NCBI RefSeq assembly: GCF_032335695.1
Contig: NZ_JACTOJ010000007.1
Location: forward strand, 163,084 to 227,083
Direction of reading: 5' to 3'
DNA length: 64,000 nt
From: JACTOJ01 sp032335695
GTDB lineage: Bacteria > Bacillota > Clostridia > Clostridiales > Clostridiaceae
Shown here: piece after piece, positions 1-7,208 of the stretch
How the letters are laid out: the number at the start of each line of letters is the position of its first letter
Position numbering within the stretch: position 1 is the first letter of the stretch
Translations under genes and position numbers: made by a program
The notes under the pieces: generated by a model
Told to the model about the DNA's origin: nothing
Databases searched by the model: none
What the model saw: the letters and a program-made list of their open reading frames with translations, nothing else

Positions 1-87
1 AATTATGCAGCAGGTACTGGAAGACAGCAGACAAAAGATGCTATTACAAAGGTATTTGCCGATGCATATAATGCTCAGCAAAAATAA
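1..87 (+). CDS. C-terminal end of a sugar ABC transporter substrate-binding protein (partial)
   Basis: The window opens inside a reading frame that runs from base 1 to a TAA at 85-87 and encodes 28 residues ending in DAITKVFADAYNAQQK. Helical, alanine-rich ends like this are typical of extracellular solute-binding proteins of the sugar ABC (CUT1) class. Two CUT1 permease genes follow on the same strand, in the usual binding protein-permease-permease order. The N-terminal lipobox and domains lie outside the window, so the substrate cannot be judged. The family assignment rests mainly on gene order. Confidence 0.6.
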   Translation, partial: NYAAGTGRQQTKDAITKVFADAYNAQQK

Positions 88-92
88 ATTAA

Positions 93-129
93 GCTTGCGA
101 GGAAGAAGCTTTTCCTCCTCGCAAGTTTT
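93..129 (+). terminator. Intercistronic hairpin between binding protein and permease genes
   Basis: The arms CTTGCGAGGA (94-103) and TCCTCGCAAG (116-125) are perfect complements and are followed by TTTT. The hairpin lies between the binding-protein stop and the permease RBS. In ABC import operons such hairpins commonly act as partial terminators or 3'-end stabilisers, so that the binding protein is made in excess. That role is inferred here. Confidence 0.6.
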
Positions 130-148
130 CATACAAGGAGGATTAAAT

Positions 149-1039
149 ATGGGCTTATCTTTTAAACGAAAAACAGTAGACAAATTAAATTTTGCCATGT
201 TTGTAGCACCAGCAATCACATTAATTTTCATATTTGCAGCTATCCCTTTCGCTATGTGTATATATTATTCCTTTAGAAAGTGGAACGGTATTGGAAAAAC
301 TTCTACATTTATTGGATTAGATAACTATGTACGTCTTTTCACAAATGATTCAATATTTAAAGGCTCATTTTTATACACGATTTTTTATACGATTTGTGTG
401 GTTTTACTGGTAAATGCCTTAGGTCTGCTGATAGCTCTTCTTTTAGAATCAAATATTAAAGGAAAAGGTTTTTTTAGAGCTTCATTTTATATACCAAATA
501 TAATTAGTTTGATAATCATAGGCTTTATATGGAAATTTATTTTTGGTCGTGTTTTTCAATCAGCTTATGATGCAACAAAAATCTCGTTATTTGGATGGAG
601 CTGGCTTGGAGATCATAATATGGCAGTGCTTTCAAGTATTTTGGTATCAGTATGGCAGGGACTTGGCTTCTACATGTTGATATATATTGCAGGGCTTCAA
701 TCTGTTCCAAAGTCAATCTTAGAAGCTGCCACTATTGATGGTGCAGGCACAATACGAAAATTTTTCAGCATTGTTTTGCCAATGATAATACCATCTATCG
801 CAGTATGTACATTTTATTCAATGTCAAACTCACTCAAAATGTTCGAATTAATTTTCAGTTTAACTGGAGGAGGACCAGGTACTTCAACAACTCCAATTGC
901 CCTTGATATTTATAACACAGCTTTTAACAACAATTCGTTTGGTTATGGCAGTGCAAAGTCAGTTGTATTGTTCCTTTTAGTTTTGCTTATAACCATATGG
1001 CAGGTTACTACTCTTAAGAAAAGAGAGGTGGAAGCATAA
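149..1039 (+). CDS. Sugar ABC transporter permease (MalF/UgpA-like)
   Basis: A 296-residue inner-membrane permease. I chose ATG 149 because AAGGAGGATTAAAT stands directly before it; a longer open frame reaches back to base 5 but overlaps the previous gene and has no RBS. About six membrane segments are visible, the first near residues 16-40. The cytoplasmic EAA loop that docks the ATPase is present (EAATIDGAGTIRKFFSIVLP). The CUT1 hallmark TGGGPG follows near residue 250. It should form a heterodimer with the next gene product. No ATPase gene is seen here; CUT1 operons often borrow a shared MsmK-type ATPase. The substrate is unknown. Confidence 0.88.
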   Translation: MGLSFKRKTVDKLNFAMFVAPAITLIFIFAAIPFAMCIYYSFRKWNGIGKTSTFIGLDNYVRLFTNDSIFKGSFLYTIFYTICVVLLVNALGLLIALLLESNIKGKGFFRASFYIPNIISLIIIGFIWKFIFGRVFQSAYDATKISLFGWSWLGDHNMAVLSSILVSVWQGLGFYMLIYIAGLQSVPKSILEAATIDGAGTIRKFFSIVLPMIIPSIAVCTFYSMSNSLKMFELIFSLTGGGPGTSTTPIALDIYNTAFNNNSFGYGSAKSVVLFLLVLLITIWQVTTLKKREVEA

Positions 1040-1866
1040 TGAAAACAAAAACTTCTTCTGCGATTTTATTCGTTATTGCCCTTATACTTCTTTTAATTGT
1101 TTTGTCGCCGCTAGCCCTAGTTGTTTTAGGTGCATTTAAATCATATTCAGAAATAATGACAAATGCTATTTCTCTGCCCAAAAGCCTTTCTTTCCAAAAC
1201 TTCATTAATGTATTCAAAGATATGAATTATCCTAAAGCATTTGTAAATACAGCTATAGTTACGTTTTTAGGTACTTTGGGAATCATTATAGTTGGCTCGC
1301 TTGCAGGTTATAAACTATCTCGTACAAAAACAAAAACAAGCTATGTTTTATTCATGTTTTGTATCTTCCCCATGATGATACCTTTTCAATCTTATATGAT
1401 TACTTTAGTTAAAGTAAGTAAAACACTTCATTTAATGAACAGCATATGGGGACTATCCGTAATATACTGGGGACTTGGCTGCCCACTTGCTATATTTTTA
1501 TATCATGGATTTATGAAAGGTATCTCCACTGAGCTTGATGAATGTGCAAGTCTTGATGGATGTACTCAAATACAAGCTTTTATAAAAATAATATTCCCTC
1601 TCCTAAAGCCAACTACTGCCACCGTAATTGTAATTAACGCAATGTGGATATGGAATGACTTCCTGCTTCCATTACTTATAATCGGATCAAACAAAACTAA
1701 TAATACTCTTCAGTTGGCTGCTTATGGATTTATGGGACAATATAAGATGCAGTGGAACAATATAATGTCTGGTGCAATACTAATTATAATACCTGCGCTT
1801 ATAATATATCTAATATTCCAAAAGAATATTATAGCTGGCATGGTAGATGGTTCAGTAAAAGGCTAG
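1039..1866 (+). CDS. Sugar ABC transporter permease (MalG/UgpE-like)
   Basis: A 275-residue partner permease. Its ATG overlaps the previous stop by one base (TAATG), which indicates translational coupling. Six membrane segments are apparent, beginning near residue 8. The EAA-type loop is diverged: it begins DECASLDGCTQIQAF and ends IIFPLLKP, with cysteines replacing the usual small residues. The C terminus ends with GMVDGSVKG, matching the common GxxxGAVKG ending of MalG-type permeases. It works with the preceding permease to import an unidentified oligosaccharide or glycoside. The operon appears to end here, with a hairpin at 1896-1934. Confidence 0.88.
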   Translation: MKTKTSSAILFVIALILLLIVLSPLALVVLGAFKSYSEIMTNAISLPKSLSFQNFINVFKDMNYPKAFVNTAIVTFLGTLGIIIVGSLAGYKLSRTKTKTSYVLFMFCIFPMMIPFQSYMITLVKVSKTLHLMNSIWGLSVIYWGLGCPLAIFLYHGFMKGISTELDECASLDGCTQIQAFIKIIFPLLKPTTATVIVINAMWIWNDFLLPLLIIGSNKTNNTLQLAAYGFMGQYKMQWNNIMSGAILIIIPALIIYLIFQKNIIAGMVDGSVKG

Positions 1867-1895
1867 CTGTGATAATTGAATAAATTAATTAAAGT

Positions 1896-1934
1896 AATAG
1901 GCAGTCAGATTTAAATATAGATCTACTGCCTATT
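1896..1934 (+). terminator. Hairpin after the sugar ABC operon
   Basis: AATAGGCAGT (1896-1905) pairs with ACTGCCTATT (1925-1934), and the stem can extend inward with AGAT/ATCT around a one-base bulge. No run of T follows, so this is a possible 3' end or stabilising hairpin rather than a textbook terminator. Confidence 0.45.
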
Positions 1935-2024
1935 AAATATATAGGGTGCTTCTATAACAGTGAAAGACTCCATACTTCACTAAAATTTCAGCAATCTATT
2001 CATCATTCATCTTTAATCTTCATC

Positions 2025-2333
2025 CTAACAGTCCCACTTATTTTCCTTCATATCAACATGATTCGCATCTTTAAAGGATACACCTTCTTCTAATAGCAGA
2101 AATCGTTGTTCCTGCCACCCTGGTGTCAACCTTCCAGCATGATTTACCACACGATGACATGGATATCTCCCATAAAATTCTGCTTGGCTAAGAACCTTCC
2201 CCACAAGTCGTGCATTTTTGTCTCTACCAATAAGGCTGGCAATTTGCCCATACGTAGCTACTTTCCCTTCCGGGATTTCTTCCACAATGGAAAGTATTTC
2301 ATAAATTAATTGTTCATTCATAATCTTTTTCAT
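2025..2333 (-). CDS. Standalone alkyltransferase-domain protein (MGMT/ATL family)
   Basis: A 102-residue protein equal to the C-terminal DNA-binding and catalytic domain of O6-alkylguanine-DNA alkyltransferases. It shows VATYGQIASLIG (recognition helix region) and the active-site motif PCHRVV near residues 58-63. The cysteine is retained, whereas alkyltransferase-like proteins such as E. coli Atl have tryptophan there (PWHRV). The N-terminal ribonuclease-like domain of Ogt/Ada is absent. The start with AGGTGA five bases upstream is convincing. It probably recognises or repairs O6-alkylguanine; whether it transfers alkyl groups cannot be told from sequence. Confidence 0.85.
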   Translation of the reverse strand: MKKIMNEQLIYEILSIVEEIPEGKVATYGQIASLIGRDKNARLVGKVLSQAEFYGRYPCHRVVNHAGRLTPGWQEQRFLLLEEGVSFKDANHVDMKENKWDC

Positions 2334-2507
2334 ATATTCACCTGTGATATGAATCCTTACTTGGAGATATTATTATATCTTTGCACCATATTTTGATATT
2401 TAATCTTCTTTTTTAGTGATATAATACTAACAAAAAACAAACAGTGTGTCAACGCGACACAGTGAGAAGTAGTGATAATGAACCCATCAAATTTAAAACA
2501 GAGTCAT

Positions 2508-3302
2508 TTATCTTTCTAATATCTCTAATACATTTTCTCCTAATACTCGCTTTAGGCTTCTTCTATCCTTAGTGACTGCTTTTACCATTTCTATTCCAAG
2601 CTTTGGATTTCCAAAAGGTGCATCTGAGCTGAAAAGCACACGGCTTGGAATTTCCTTTATGGCTATGCTGGGAGCCATGGTTGTATAAGCTGCCGATAAA
2701 TCTAAATATATATTGCTGCTTTCCTTAGCTAGCTTTATGGTTTCTATCCAATTGATTCCTCCCATATGTCCCAATATCACTGGAACTTTATAATATTTTT
2801 TAGCTAGTTCTACAATCTCTTTTATATCCTGGAGAGTTAAGGGATGAAAGGTGTGAATCCAAATAGGTAAGTTTCCAAACTCTTTAGAAGCTTGAAATAT
2901 AACCTCCAAATCCTTCACATGTCCTGAGGCTGGTGAAAATTCTCCCATGCCTAAAAAATCATTTTTTACTATATTTTCTTCTATCCAAATACCGGAATCT
3001 TCATAGTTCAGGGTTAAAGGTACCATACCAAAACCTATAAATTTTGATGGATTTGAAGCTACTGCCTGTTTAAGCTCTTTTGTACTTTTTTTCAGGCTCT
3101 TAATTCTTTCTTCCACAGGTAGTGCTCCTGCTAGTACATTGTTTAATATGGATATTTCTTTTTCTAAAGCTTTTAAATCTTCAGCCTTTTCTGGATGAAT
3201 TGAGGTGGTGAACAATATTGTTTTGTCAACTCCAGCTTCCTCCATCATTAATAGCTGCTTTTCTGTGGGCAGCATTACATGTGCATGACTATCTATTATC
3301 AT
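2508..3302 (-). CDS. Amidohydrolase-family metal-dependent hydrolase (TIM barrel)
   Basis: 264 residues from ATG 3302, chosen over an in-frame GTG at 3311 because AAAGGG is spaced correctly for the ATG and the family normally begins M-I-D-H-H/A. The N-terminal metal motif DSHAHV, the mid-barrel histidines in IHTFHPLT and LGHMGG, and a late aspartate in LFSSDAPFG fit amidohydrolase-2 type enzymes that hydrolyse or decarboxylate small cyclic substrates. The substrate is unknown. It is divergent from the HxlR regulator gene, and the shared 140-bp gap contains an inverted repeat, so regulation by that protein is possible. Confidence 0.8.
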   Translation of the reverse strand: MIIDSHAHVMLPTEKQLLMMEEAGVDKTILFTTSIHPEKAEDLKALEKEISILNNVLAGALPVEERIKSLKKSTKELKQAVASNPSKFIGFGMVPLTLNYEDSGIWIEENIVKNDFLGMGEFSPASGHVKDLEVIFQASKEFGNLPIWIHTFHPLTLQDIKEIVELAKKYYKVPVILGHMGGINWIETIKLAKESSNIYLDLSAAYTTMAPSIAIKEIPSRVLFSSDAPFGNPKLGIEMVKAVTKDRRSLKRVLGENVLEILER

Positions 3303-3395
3303 TTCAAACACCCTTTCTTTACTTATCTATTCTTTAACCCTAGACTAACATTAATAAAAAGGCTTTTGAAGTACGCACAAATTTGAAATGAAGTG

Positions 3396-3410
3396 TAGTA
3401 AATGATACTA
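3396..3410. promoter_or_regulatory. Inverted repeat, candidate HxlR-family operator
   Basis: TAGTA-AATGA-TACTA is a perfect 5-5-5 inverted repeat immediately upstream of a TATAAT at 3417-3422 that would serve as the -10 of the HxlR gene. HxlR-family dimers bind short inverted repeats and often repress their own promoter. The assignment is inferred from position and symmetry only. Confidence 0.45.
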
Positions 3411-3445
3411 TTAAGATATAATGAAGCTTTGAGGAGAATTAAAAA

Positions 3446-3778
3446 ATGTCAAAATCAACAAACATGGATGTAGCATGTCCTATGGACGTTACCATAAATA
3501 TATTAAGCGGCAAATGGAAACTAGCTATACTTTGGAATCTCTCAAAAGGTGTGATACGTTTTAATGAGCTTCAAAGATTACTGGAAGGAATAACTCAAAA
3601 AACTCTTACTATGCAGCTTAGAGAATTAGAAACAGATGGTGTGATTTACAGAAAAGTGTACGCAGAAGTGCCTCCAAGAGTTGAATATGGGCTTACTGAG
3701 CTAGGAGAAACCATGAGACCCATATTAAATTCCATGTGCCAATGGGGAAAAGATTATATAAAAGGGAAAACCAGATAG
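3446..3778 (+). CDS. HxlR-family winged-helix transcriptional regulator
   Basis: 110 residues with the family signature CPMDVTINILSGKWKLAIL: an N-terminal cysteine just ahead of the first helix, then a winged helix-turn-helix with the recognition part GITQKTLTMQLRELE. Cys at about residue 11 matches the redox-sensing cysteine of YodB/HypR-type members, suggesting thiol or electrophile sensing, although this is unproven here. The RBS GAGGAG precedes ATG 3446. The convergent neighbour is a DsbA-like thiol oxidoreductase and the divergent neighbour an amidohydrolase, both plausible targets. Confidence 0.9.
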   Translation: MSKSTNMDVACPMDVTINILSGKWKLAILWNLSKGVIRFNELQRLLEGITQKTLTMQLRELETDGVIYRKVYAEVPPRVEYGLTELGETMRPILNSMCQWGKDYIKGKTR

Positions 3779-3793
3779 TTTTCCCTTAAAAAA
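3759..3793 (-). terminator. Hairpin terminator between HxlR and DsbA-like genes
   Basis: AAGGGAAAAC (3762-3771) and GTTTTCCCTT (3778-3787) form a 10-bp stem with a 6-base loop. Read on the minus strand it is followed by TTTTAT, so it terminates the DsbA-like gene. It overlaps the last codons of the convergent HxlR gene. Confidence 0.75.
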
Positions 3794-3808
3794 TCAGTTT
3801 TAATTTAA

Positions 3809-4540
3809 TTAGATGCTGCATTTGCCGTCAGCGCAGCTTCCAGCTTCGGAAGCTTCATCATTTTCCTGCTGTCTAGATAAAAATTCTATCATAGGTGAAG
3901 AAAGCTCTTCTTTTTTGACCTTATCAAGCACCTCTAAGAATAGATCTGAAGGTTGTGCACCAGAAACTGCATATTTATCATTGAATACAAAGAAAGGAAC
4001 TCCGCTTATTTTTAGCTGAGCAGCCTTTTGCTCATCCTTTCTTACATCTTCACTATATTCATTATCCTCTAGCACCTTTAAAGCCTTCTCTCTGTCAAGC
4101 CCTACTTCGCTGGCTAGATCCGCCAAAACATTATAATCAGATATATTTAAGGAATCTACAAAATAAGCCTTTAAAGTTCTTTCAGAAAACTCCTTAAGTT
4201 TACCCTGAGCCTTTGCATAATGGTATAATCTATGAGCATCAAAAGTATTTGTTGGTTTTATATCCTCAAAATTATAATCAAGCCCAAGAGCTTTAGCCTG
4301 AGCCACTAGTTGATCATTAGATGCCTTTGCTTCAGCAACTGATATACCATATTTTTTCGCTATAATCTCATGAATACTCTCATCATATTTTTTCTTAGCT
4401 TCTGGATCCAGTTCAAAGCTCTTAAAAACCACTTCAACTTCATCCTTATGTTCGAATTTATCTAACGCATTTTCTAATCTTCTTTTTCCTATATAGCAAA
4501 ATGGACATACAAAATCTGACCATACTTCTATCTTCATCAT
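3809..4540 (-). CDS. DsbA-family oxidoreductase, FrnE-like
   Basis: 243 residues with a thioredoxin fold carrying the catalytic pair CPFC at about residues 12-15 (SDFVCPFCYIGKRRLENAL), the helical insertion of FrnE/HCCA-isomerase-type proteins, and the cis-proline loop ISGVPFFVF. There is no signal peptide, so it acts in the cytoplasm. The last ten residues, GSCADGKCSI, carry two extra cysteines, as seen in many FrnE proteins. RBS AGGAGG precedes tandem ATG codons at 4540 and 4537; either could be used. Likely a thiol-disulfide exchange protein; the partner is unknown. Confidence 0.88.
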   Translation of the reverse strand: MMKIEVWSDFVCPFCYIGKRRLENALDKFEHKDEVEVVFKSFELDPEAKKKYDESIHEIIAKKYGISVAEAKASNDQLVAQAKALGLDYNFEDIKPTNTFDAHRLYHYAKAQGKLKEFSERTLKAYFVDSLNISDYNVLADLASEVGLDREKALKVLEDNEYSEDVRKDEQKAAQLKISGVPFFVFNDKYAVSGAQPSDLFLEVLDKVKKEELSSPMIEFLSRQQENDEASEAGSCADGKCSI

Positions 4541-4628
4541 TAAATCCTCCTAAAATTCTCAAAATTGATTTTTATACACCCATATTGTAACATATTATTT
4601 TATAAAATTAAATAGTAAACAATAATTA

Positions 4629-5465
4629 TTATAAATTAACTAGTATATTTTTTATTTCCGCAATTATATTTTCGTATTCTTCCTTATCTAAAAGCCTGAA
4701 ATATAGACTTTTCAAGAATTGTTTTTTATTAACTTTCGAATGATACTTTTGAATATAACTTAAATTATCCTCTTCCATTATCAAATCCTTAAGCCATTCT
4801 ATTACTTCCGAATTATTCAAAAGCTTTGCATTTATAGCACTCTCCAAAGGTGTTGCCATTCTTTCGTATTCTTCATCAATATATCCATAATAGCCTATAG
4901 CCGCTTTAAACTTTATTGTATCCAATATAGCTATTACATCCTTTTTTTCAAAGCAGCTGCATTGCAGAAGCTCATCCAAGGCATCTGCAGTATGCGCTGC
5001 AGAATGAGCCCAGCCTTTTACTTCAACATATCCTCTCAAGTCCTTTTCCTTAAGCATATATTCTATGAGCTTATTCTTTATATCATACAAGGTATCATTT
5101 TCTATAAATTCTTCTTCCCTATGTTTGTACAAAATAAGTGCTACTATAAGTACAGAGAAAGTTCTTTTAAAAACCGCATCTTCGTCAGCTTCATATAATT
5201 TATAAAAAACATGTTCATTGTCCATGCTAATAGCCAACAATTTTTTAAGTTCCTCTGAATTTAATTTTTTTTCCATGATCCAATGAAATAAAACCTCATA
5301 TATGAGTTCATCCCTAAGTTCTGAATCTAAAGAACCTATATTATCCATCATTTCCAAGGCTAATAAAAAATGCTCTTCTCCATTGGGTAATAAATATTTA
5401 TTGTTTTTTATCTCCGATAATTTCTCTTTTAATTCAAATTCTTTATCCTTCAAAGATTTCACCAC
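4629..5465 (-). CDS. DUF2785-like conserved protein
   Basis: 278 residues, predicted all-helical and acidic, without a signal peptide. The block GWAHSAAHTADALDELLQC near residue 150 is the signature I associate with DUF2785, a domain of unknown function in Firmicutes. The start is uncertain: tandem GTG codons at 5465 and 5462 lack a clear RBS, while TTG at 5453 has GGTGA five bases upstream and may be the true start. It stands alone, with no obvious operon partner. No function can be proposed. Confidence 0.75.
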   Translation of the reverse strand: MVKSLKDKEFELKEKLSEIKNNKYLLPNGEEHFLLALEMMDNIGSLDSELRDELIYEVLFHWIMEKKLNSEELKKLLAISMDNEHVFYKLYEADEDAVFKRTFSVLIVALILYKHREEEFIENDTLYDIKNKLIEYMLKEKDLRGYVEVKGWAHSAAHTADALDELLQCSCFEKKDVIAILDTIKFKAAIGYYGYIDEEYERMATPLESAINAKLLNNSEVIEWLKDLIMEEDNLSYIQKYHSKVNKKQFLKSLYFRLLDKEEYENIIAEIKNILVNL

Positions 5466-5546
5466 TTTCTTTTAAACATGCTTCCATTATAAGGGTGATA
5501 GATCAAAAAGTATATCTATTTTATTTTGAAATATAATTGTCATTTT

Positions 5547-5574
5547 GCATAAAAACTTGAATTAAGTATGAATA
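5547..5574 (+). promoter_or_regulatory. Possible sporulation (sigma-E/K type) promoter for the coat genes
   Basis: GCATAA at 5547-5552 and TATGAATA at 5567-5574 are 14 bases apart, the spacing used by mother-cell sigma factors, and resemble their GxATA and CATAxxxTA boxes imperfectly. The location, 70 bp ahead of two coat genes, makes this worth noting, but the match is weak. Confidence 0.25.
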
Positions 5575-5644
5575 TTTCTAGGAATATTTAATTTCCTCTA
5601 AGCAGAAAATACTCTTGAAATTTATAAAACAAGGAGGTAATAGC

Positions 5645-5860
5645 ATGAGTAATGAAATCGCTCCCCAGGAAGCTTTTGGAACGCATGAACTTATAAGCTT
5701 TAAAAATGTATGCTTAACAAAATCTGTTACAATGTCACCTTTAATTTCTGACCAAGGCTTAAAAGCTATTTTGGAGGAAAATATAAATACAGAAAAGAGA
5801 CAAATTACCGAATTAAAAGGTTTAATAGAAAAAGCGGCTGCTTGCGCTGCAAGCAAGTAA
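5645..5860 (+). CDS. Small CotF-like spore coat protein
   Basis: 71 residues from ATG 5645, which follows AAGGAGGTAATAGC. The helical segments HELISFKNVCLTKSVT and EENINTEKRQITELKGLIEK resemble one half of a CotF (Coat_F, ferritin-like) four-helix protein, and the tail AAACAASK is short and polar. It is followed after 37 bases by a second coat-type gene. Together the two look like separately encoded halves or paralogues of a CotF protein, as is common in Clostridium. The role in the spore coat is inferred from family and context. Confidence 0.7.
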   Translation: MSNEIAPQEAFGTHELISFKNVCLTKSVTMSPLISDQGLKAILEENINTEKRQITELKGLIEKAAACAASK

Positions 5861-5897
5861 TTAGGCTATATCTTAAGAGAAGAAAGAAGGGTTAACA

Positions 5898-6194
5898 ATG
5901 AATTCAGTATTGGAAAGCGTAACTGGTATGGATAAGCTGAATGATCAAATTATTGCTGAAGATTTCTTAATTGCAGCAAAGACTAGTATTAAAAACTATT
6001 CAGTAGCTCTTTCTGTATCTACTACACCTGAAGTAAGGAATATATTTAAAAAACATTTAGATGAAGCTATTTCTTGTCACGAAAAGATAACTAACTACAT
6101 GATAGCAAAGGGGTATTGTGTACCTAATGACCCTGCAAAGCAGTTTCAAATGGATATACAGGCAGCGGACACTGCATTTAATCTAGTAAAATGA
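5898..6194 (+). CDS. CotF-family spore coat protein
   Basis: 98 residues matching the Coat_F helical pattern: IIAEDFLIAAKTSIKNYSVA, then TTPEVRNIFKKHLDEAISCH, then a YMIAKGYCVPNDP stretch with the conserved proline. CotF-type proteins are made late in sporulation and deposited on the spore. RBS AAGAAGGG precedes the ATG. It is the second gene of a two-gene unit that ends at a strong hairpin (6242-6284). Confidence 0.82.
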   Translation: MNSVLESVTGMDKLNDQIIAEDFLIAAKTSIKNYSVALSVSTTPEVRNIFKKHLDEAISCHEKITNYMIAKGYCVPNDPAKQFQMDIQAADTAFNLVK

Positions 6195-6241
6195 AAAATA
6201 ATATAGGCTGTTTTTACTTTATTTTTTTAATTGTGCAAAAC

Positions 6242-6284
6242 AAAATCTCCATATTACATACAAAATATGTAATATGGAGATTTT
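6242..6284. terminator. Strong bidirectional terminator
   Basis: A perfect 19-bp stem (6242-6260 with 6266-6284) around a 5-base loop, with AAAA on one side and TTTT on the other. It serves the coat genes on the plus strand and the nitroreductase gene on the minus strand, whose stop is only three bases away. Confidence 0.9.
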
Positions 6285-6286
6285 AG

Positions 6287-7024
6287 CTATTTCATGTAAA
6301 AACCATGTTTTTCTAGAAAACTCTTCATGTGAGGCCTTATGACTCTGCTCATCATATTGGACATCATTCCTGACCAAGTGTCGTCCCTTTCACCATTAGT
6401 TCTTTCCAAATAGTACTTTCTTATACTTTCATCATATGTTTTTATTCTTTCCAAATCTCCTTCTGTATTATATTTCTCTCTTTTAAATATCACTTCCATG
6501 GGAAGCCTCTGCTTTTTATCTGGATTATCATCAGGATATCCTAAACACATTCCAAATAGGGGATACAGGTTCTCTGGTATATTAATCATTTGACTTATTT
6601 CTTCAGGATTATTTCTTATGCCTCCTATGTATACTCCTCCAAGTCCTAGGGACTCTGCAGCAATCATGGCATTTTGAGCAGCTAAGGCAGTGTCCACCGT
6701 AGCAGTTATAAAGTTTTCTGTATACCCTTGCACCATTTCCTTGCCATTCATATCGCAGGCAAGCTTATGTCTGGATACATCTGCGCAGAACATTAGAAAC
6801 AAAGGGCATTCTTCTATATACTTCTGTTCTCCAGCTAATTTTGCAATCTTTTTTCTGCTGTTTTCATCATCTATTCTTATTATAGTATATGCCTGTATTA
6901 AATTTGAGGTAGAGGCACTCTGGGCCGCTTCAATAATGGCTTTTACCTTATCTTCCTCAATTGCTTTACTCTTATATTTTCTAATGGATCTATGATTTTT
7001 AATAAGCTCTATAACCTGATTCAT
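6287..7024 (-). CDS. NfsA/NADPH-dependent FMN oxidoreductase (nitroreductase family)
   Basis: 245 residues. The start NHRSIRKYKSKAI is the FMN-phosphate binding motif of the nitroreductase fold. SASTSNLIQAYTI and GLGGVYIGGIRNNP are the other flavin-contact regions. The length and C-terminal extension fit the NfsA/Frp subgroup, which reduces nitroaromatics or flavins with NAD(P)H and works as a cytoplasmic homodimer. RBS GAAAGGAG precedes the ATG. It is a monocistronic gene, convergent with the coat genes. Confidence 0.87.
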   Translation of the reverse strand: MNQVIELIKNHRSIRKYKSKAIEEDKVKAIIEAAQSASTSNLIQAYTIIRIDDENSRKKIAKLAGEQKYIEECPLFLMFCADVSRHKLACDMNGKEMVQGYTENFITATVDTALAAQNAMIAAESLGLGGVYIGGIRNNPEEISQMINIPENLYPLFGMCLGYPDDNPDKKQRLPMEVIFKREKYNTEGDLERIKTYDESIRKYYLERTNGERDDTWSGMMSNMMSRVIRPHMKSFLEKHGFYMK

Positions 7025-7208
7025 AGCTTTTCTCCTTTCATAAATAGGCTTTATTCCATTACTATAGTTTATCTATAATAAAGTCTTTTAAAACTTGTAT
7101 TTCCATAATTATATCATATCATTTTATTATTCAACATTTTCCTTCCATGTTTTTCTTAGTATATTATACAGCGCACTGATAATACTAGCTTTACAGGAGG
7201 TGATATTT

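Noticed and set aside
2441..2470. Short palindrome TGTGTC-AACGC-GACACA between the alkyltransferase and amidohydrolase genes
   Set aside because: Only 6 bp per arm, no T run, and not positioned over a recognisable promoter, so no role can be supported.
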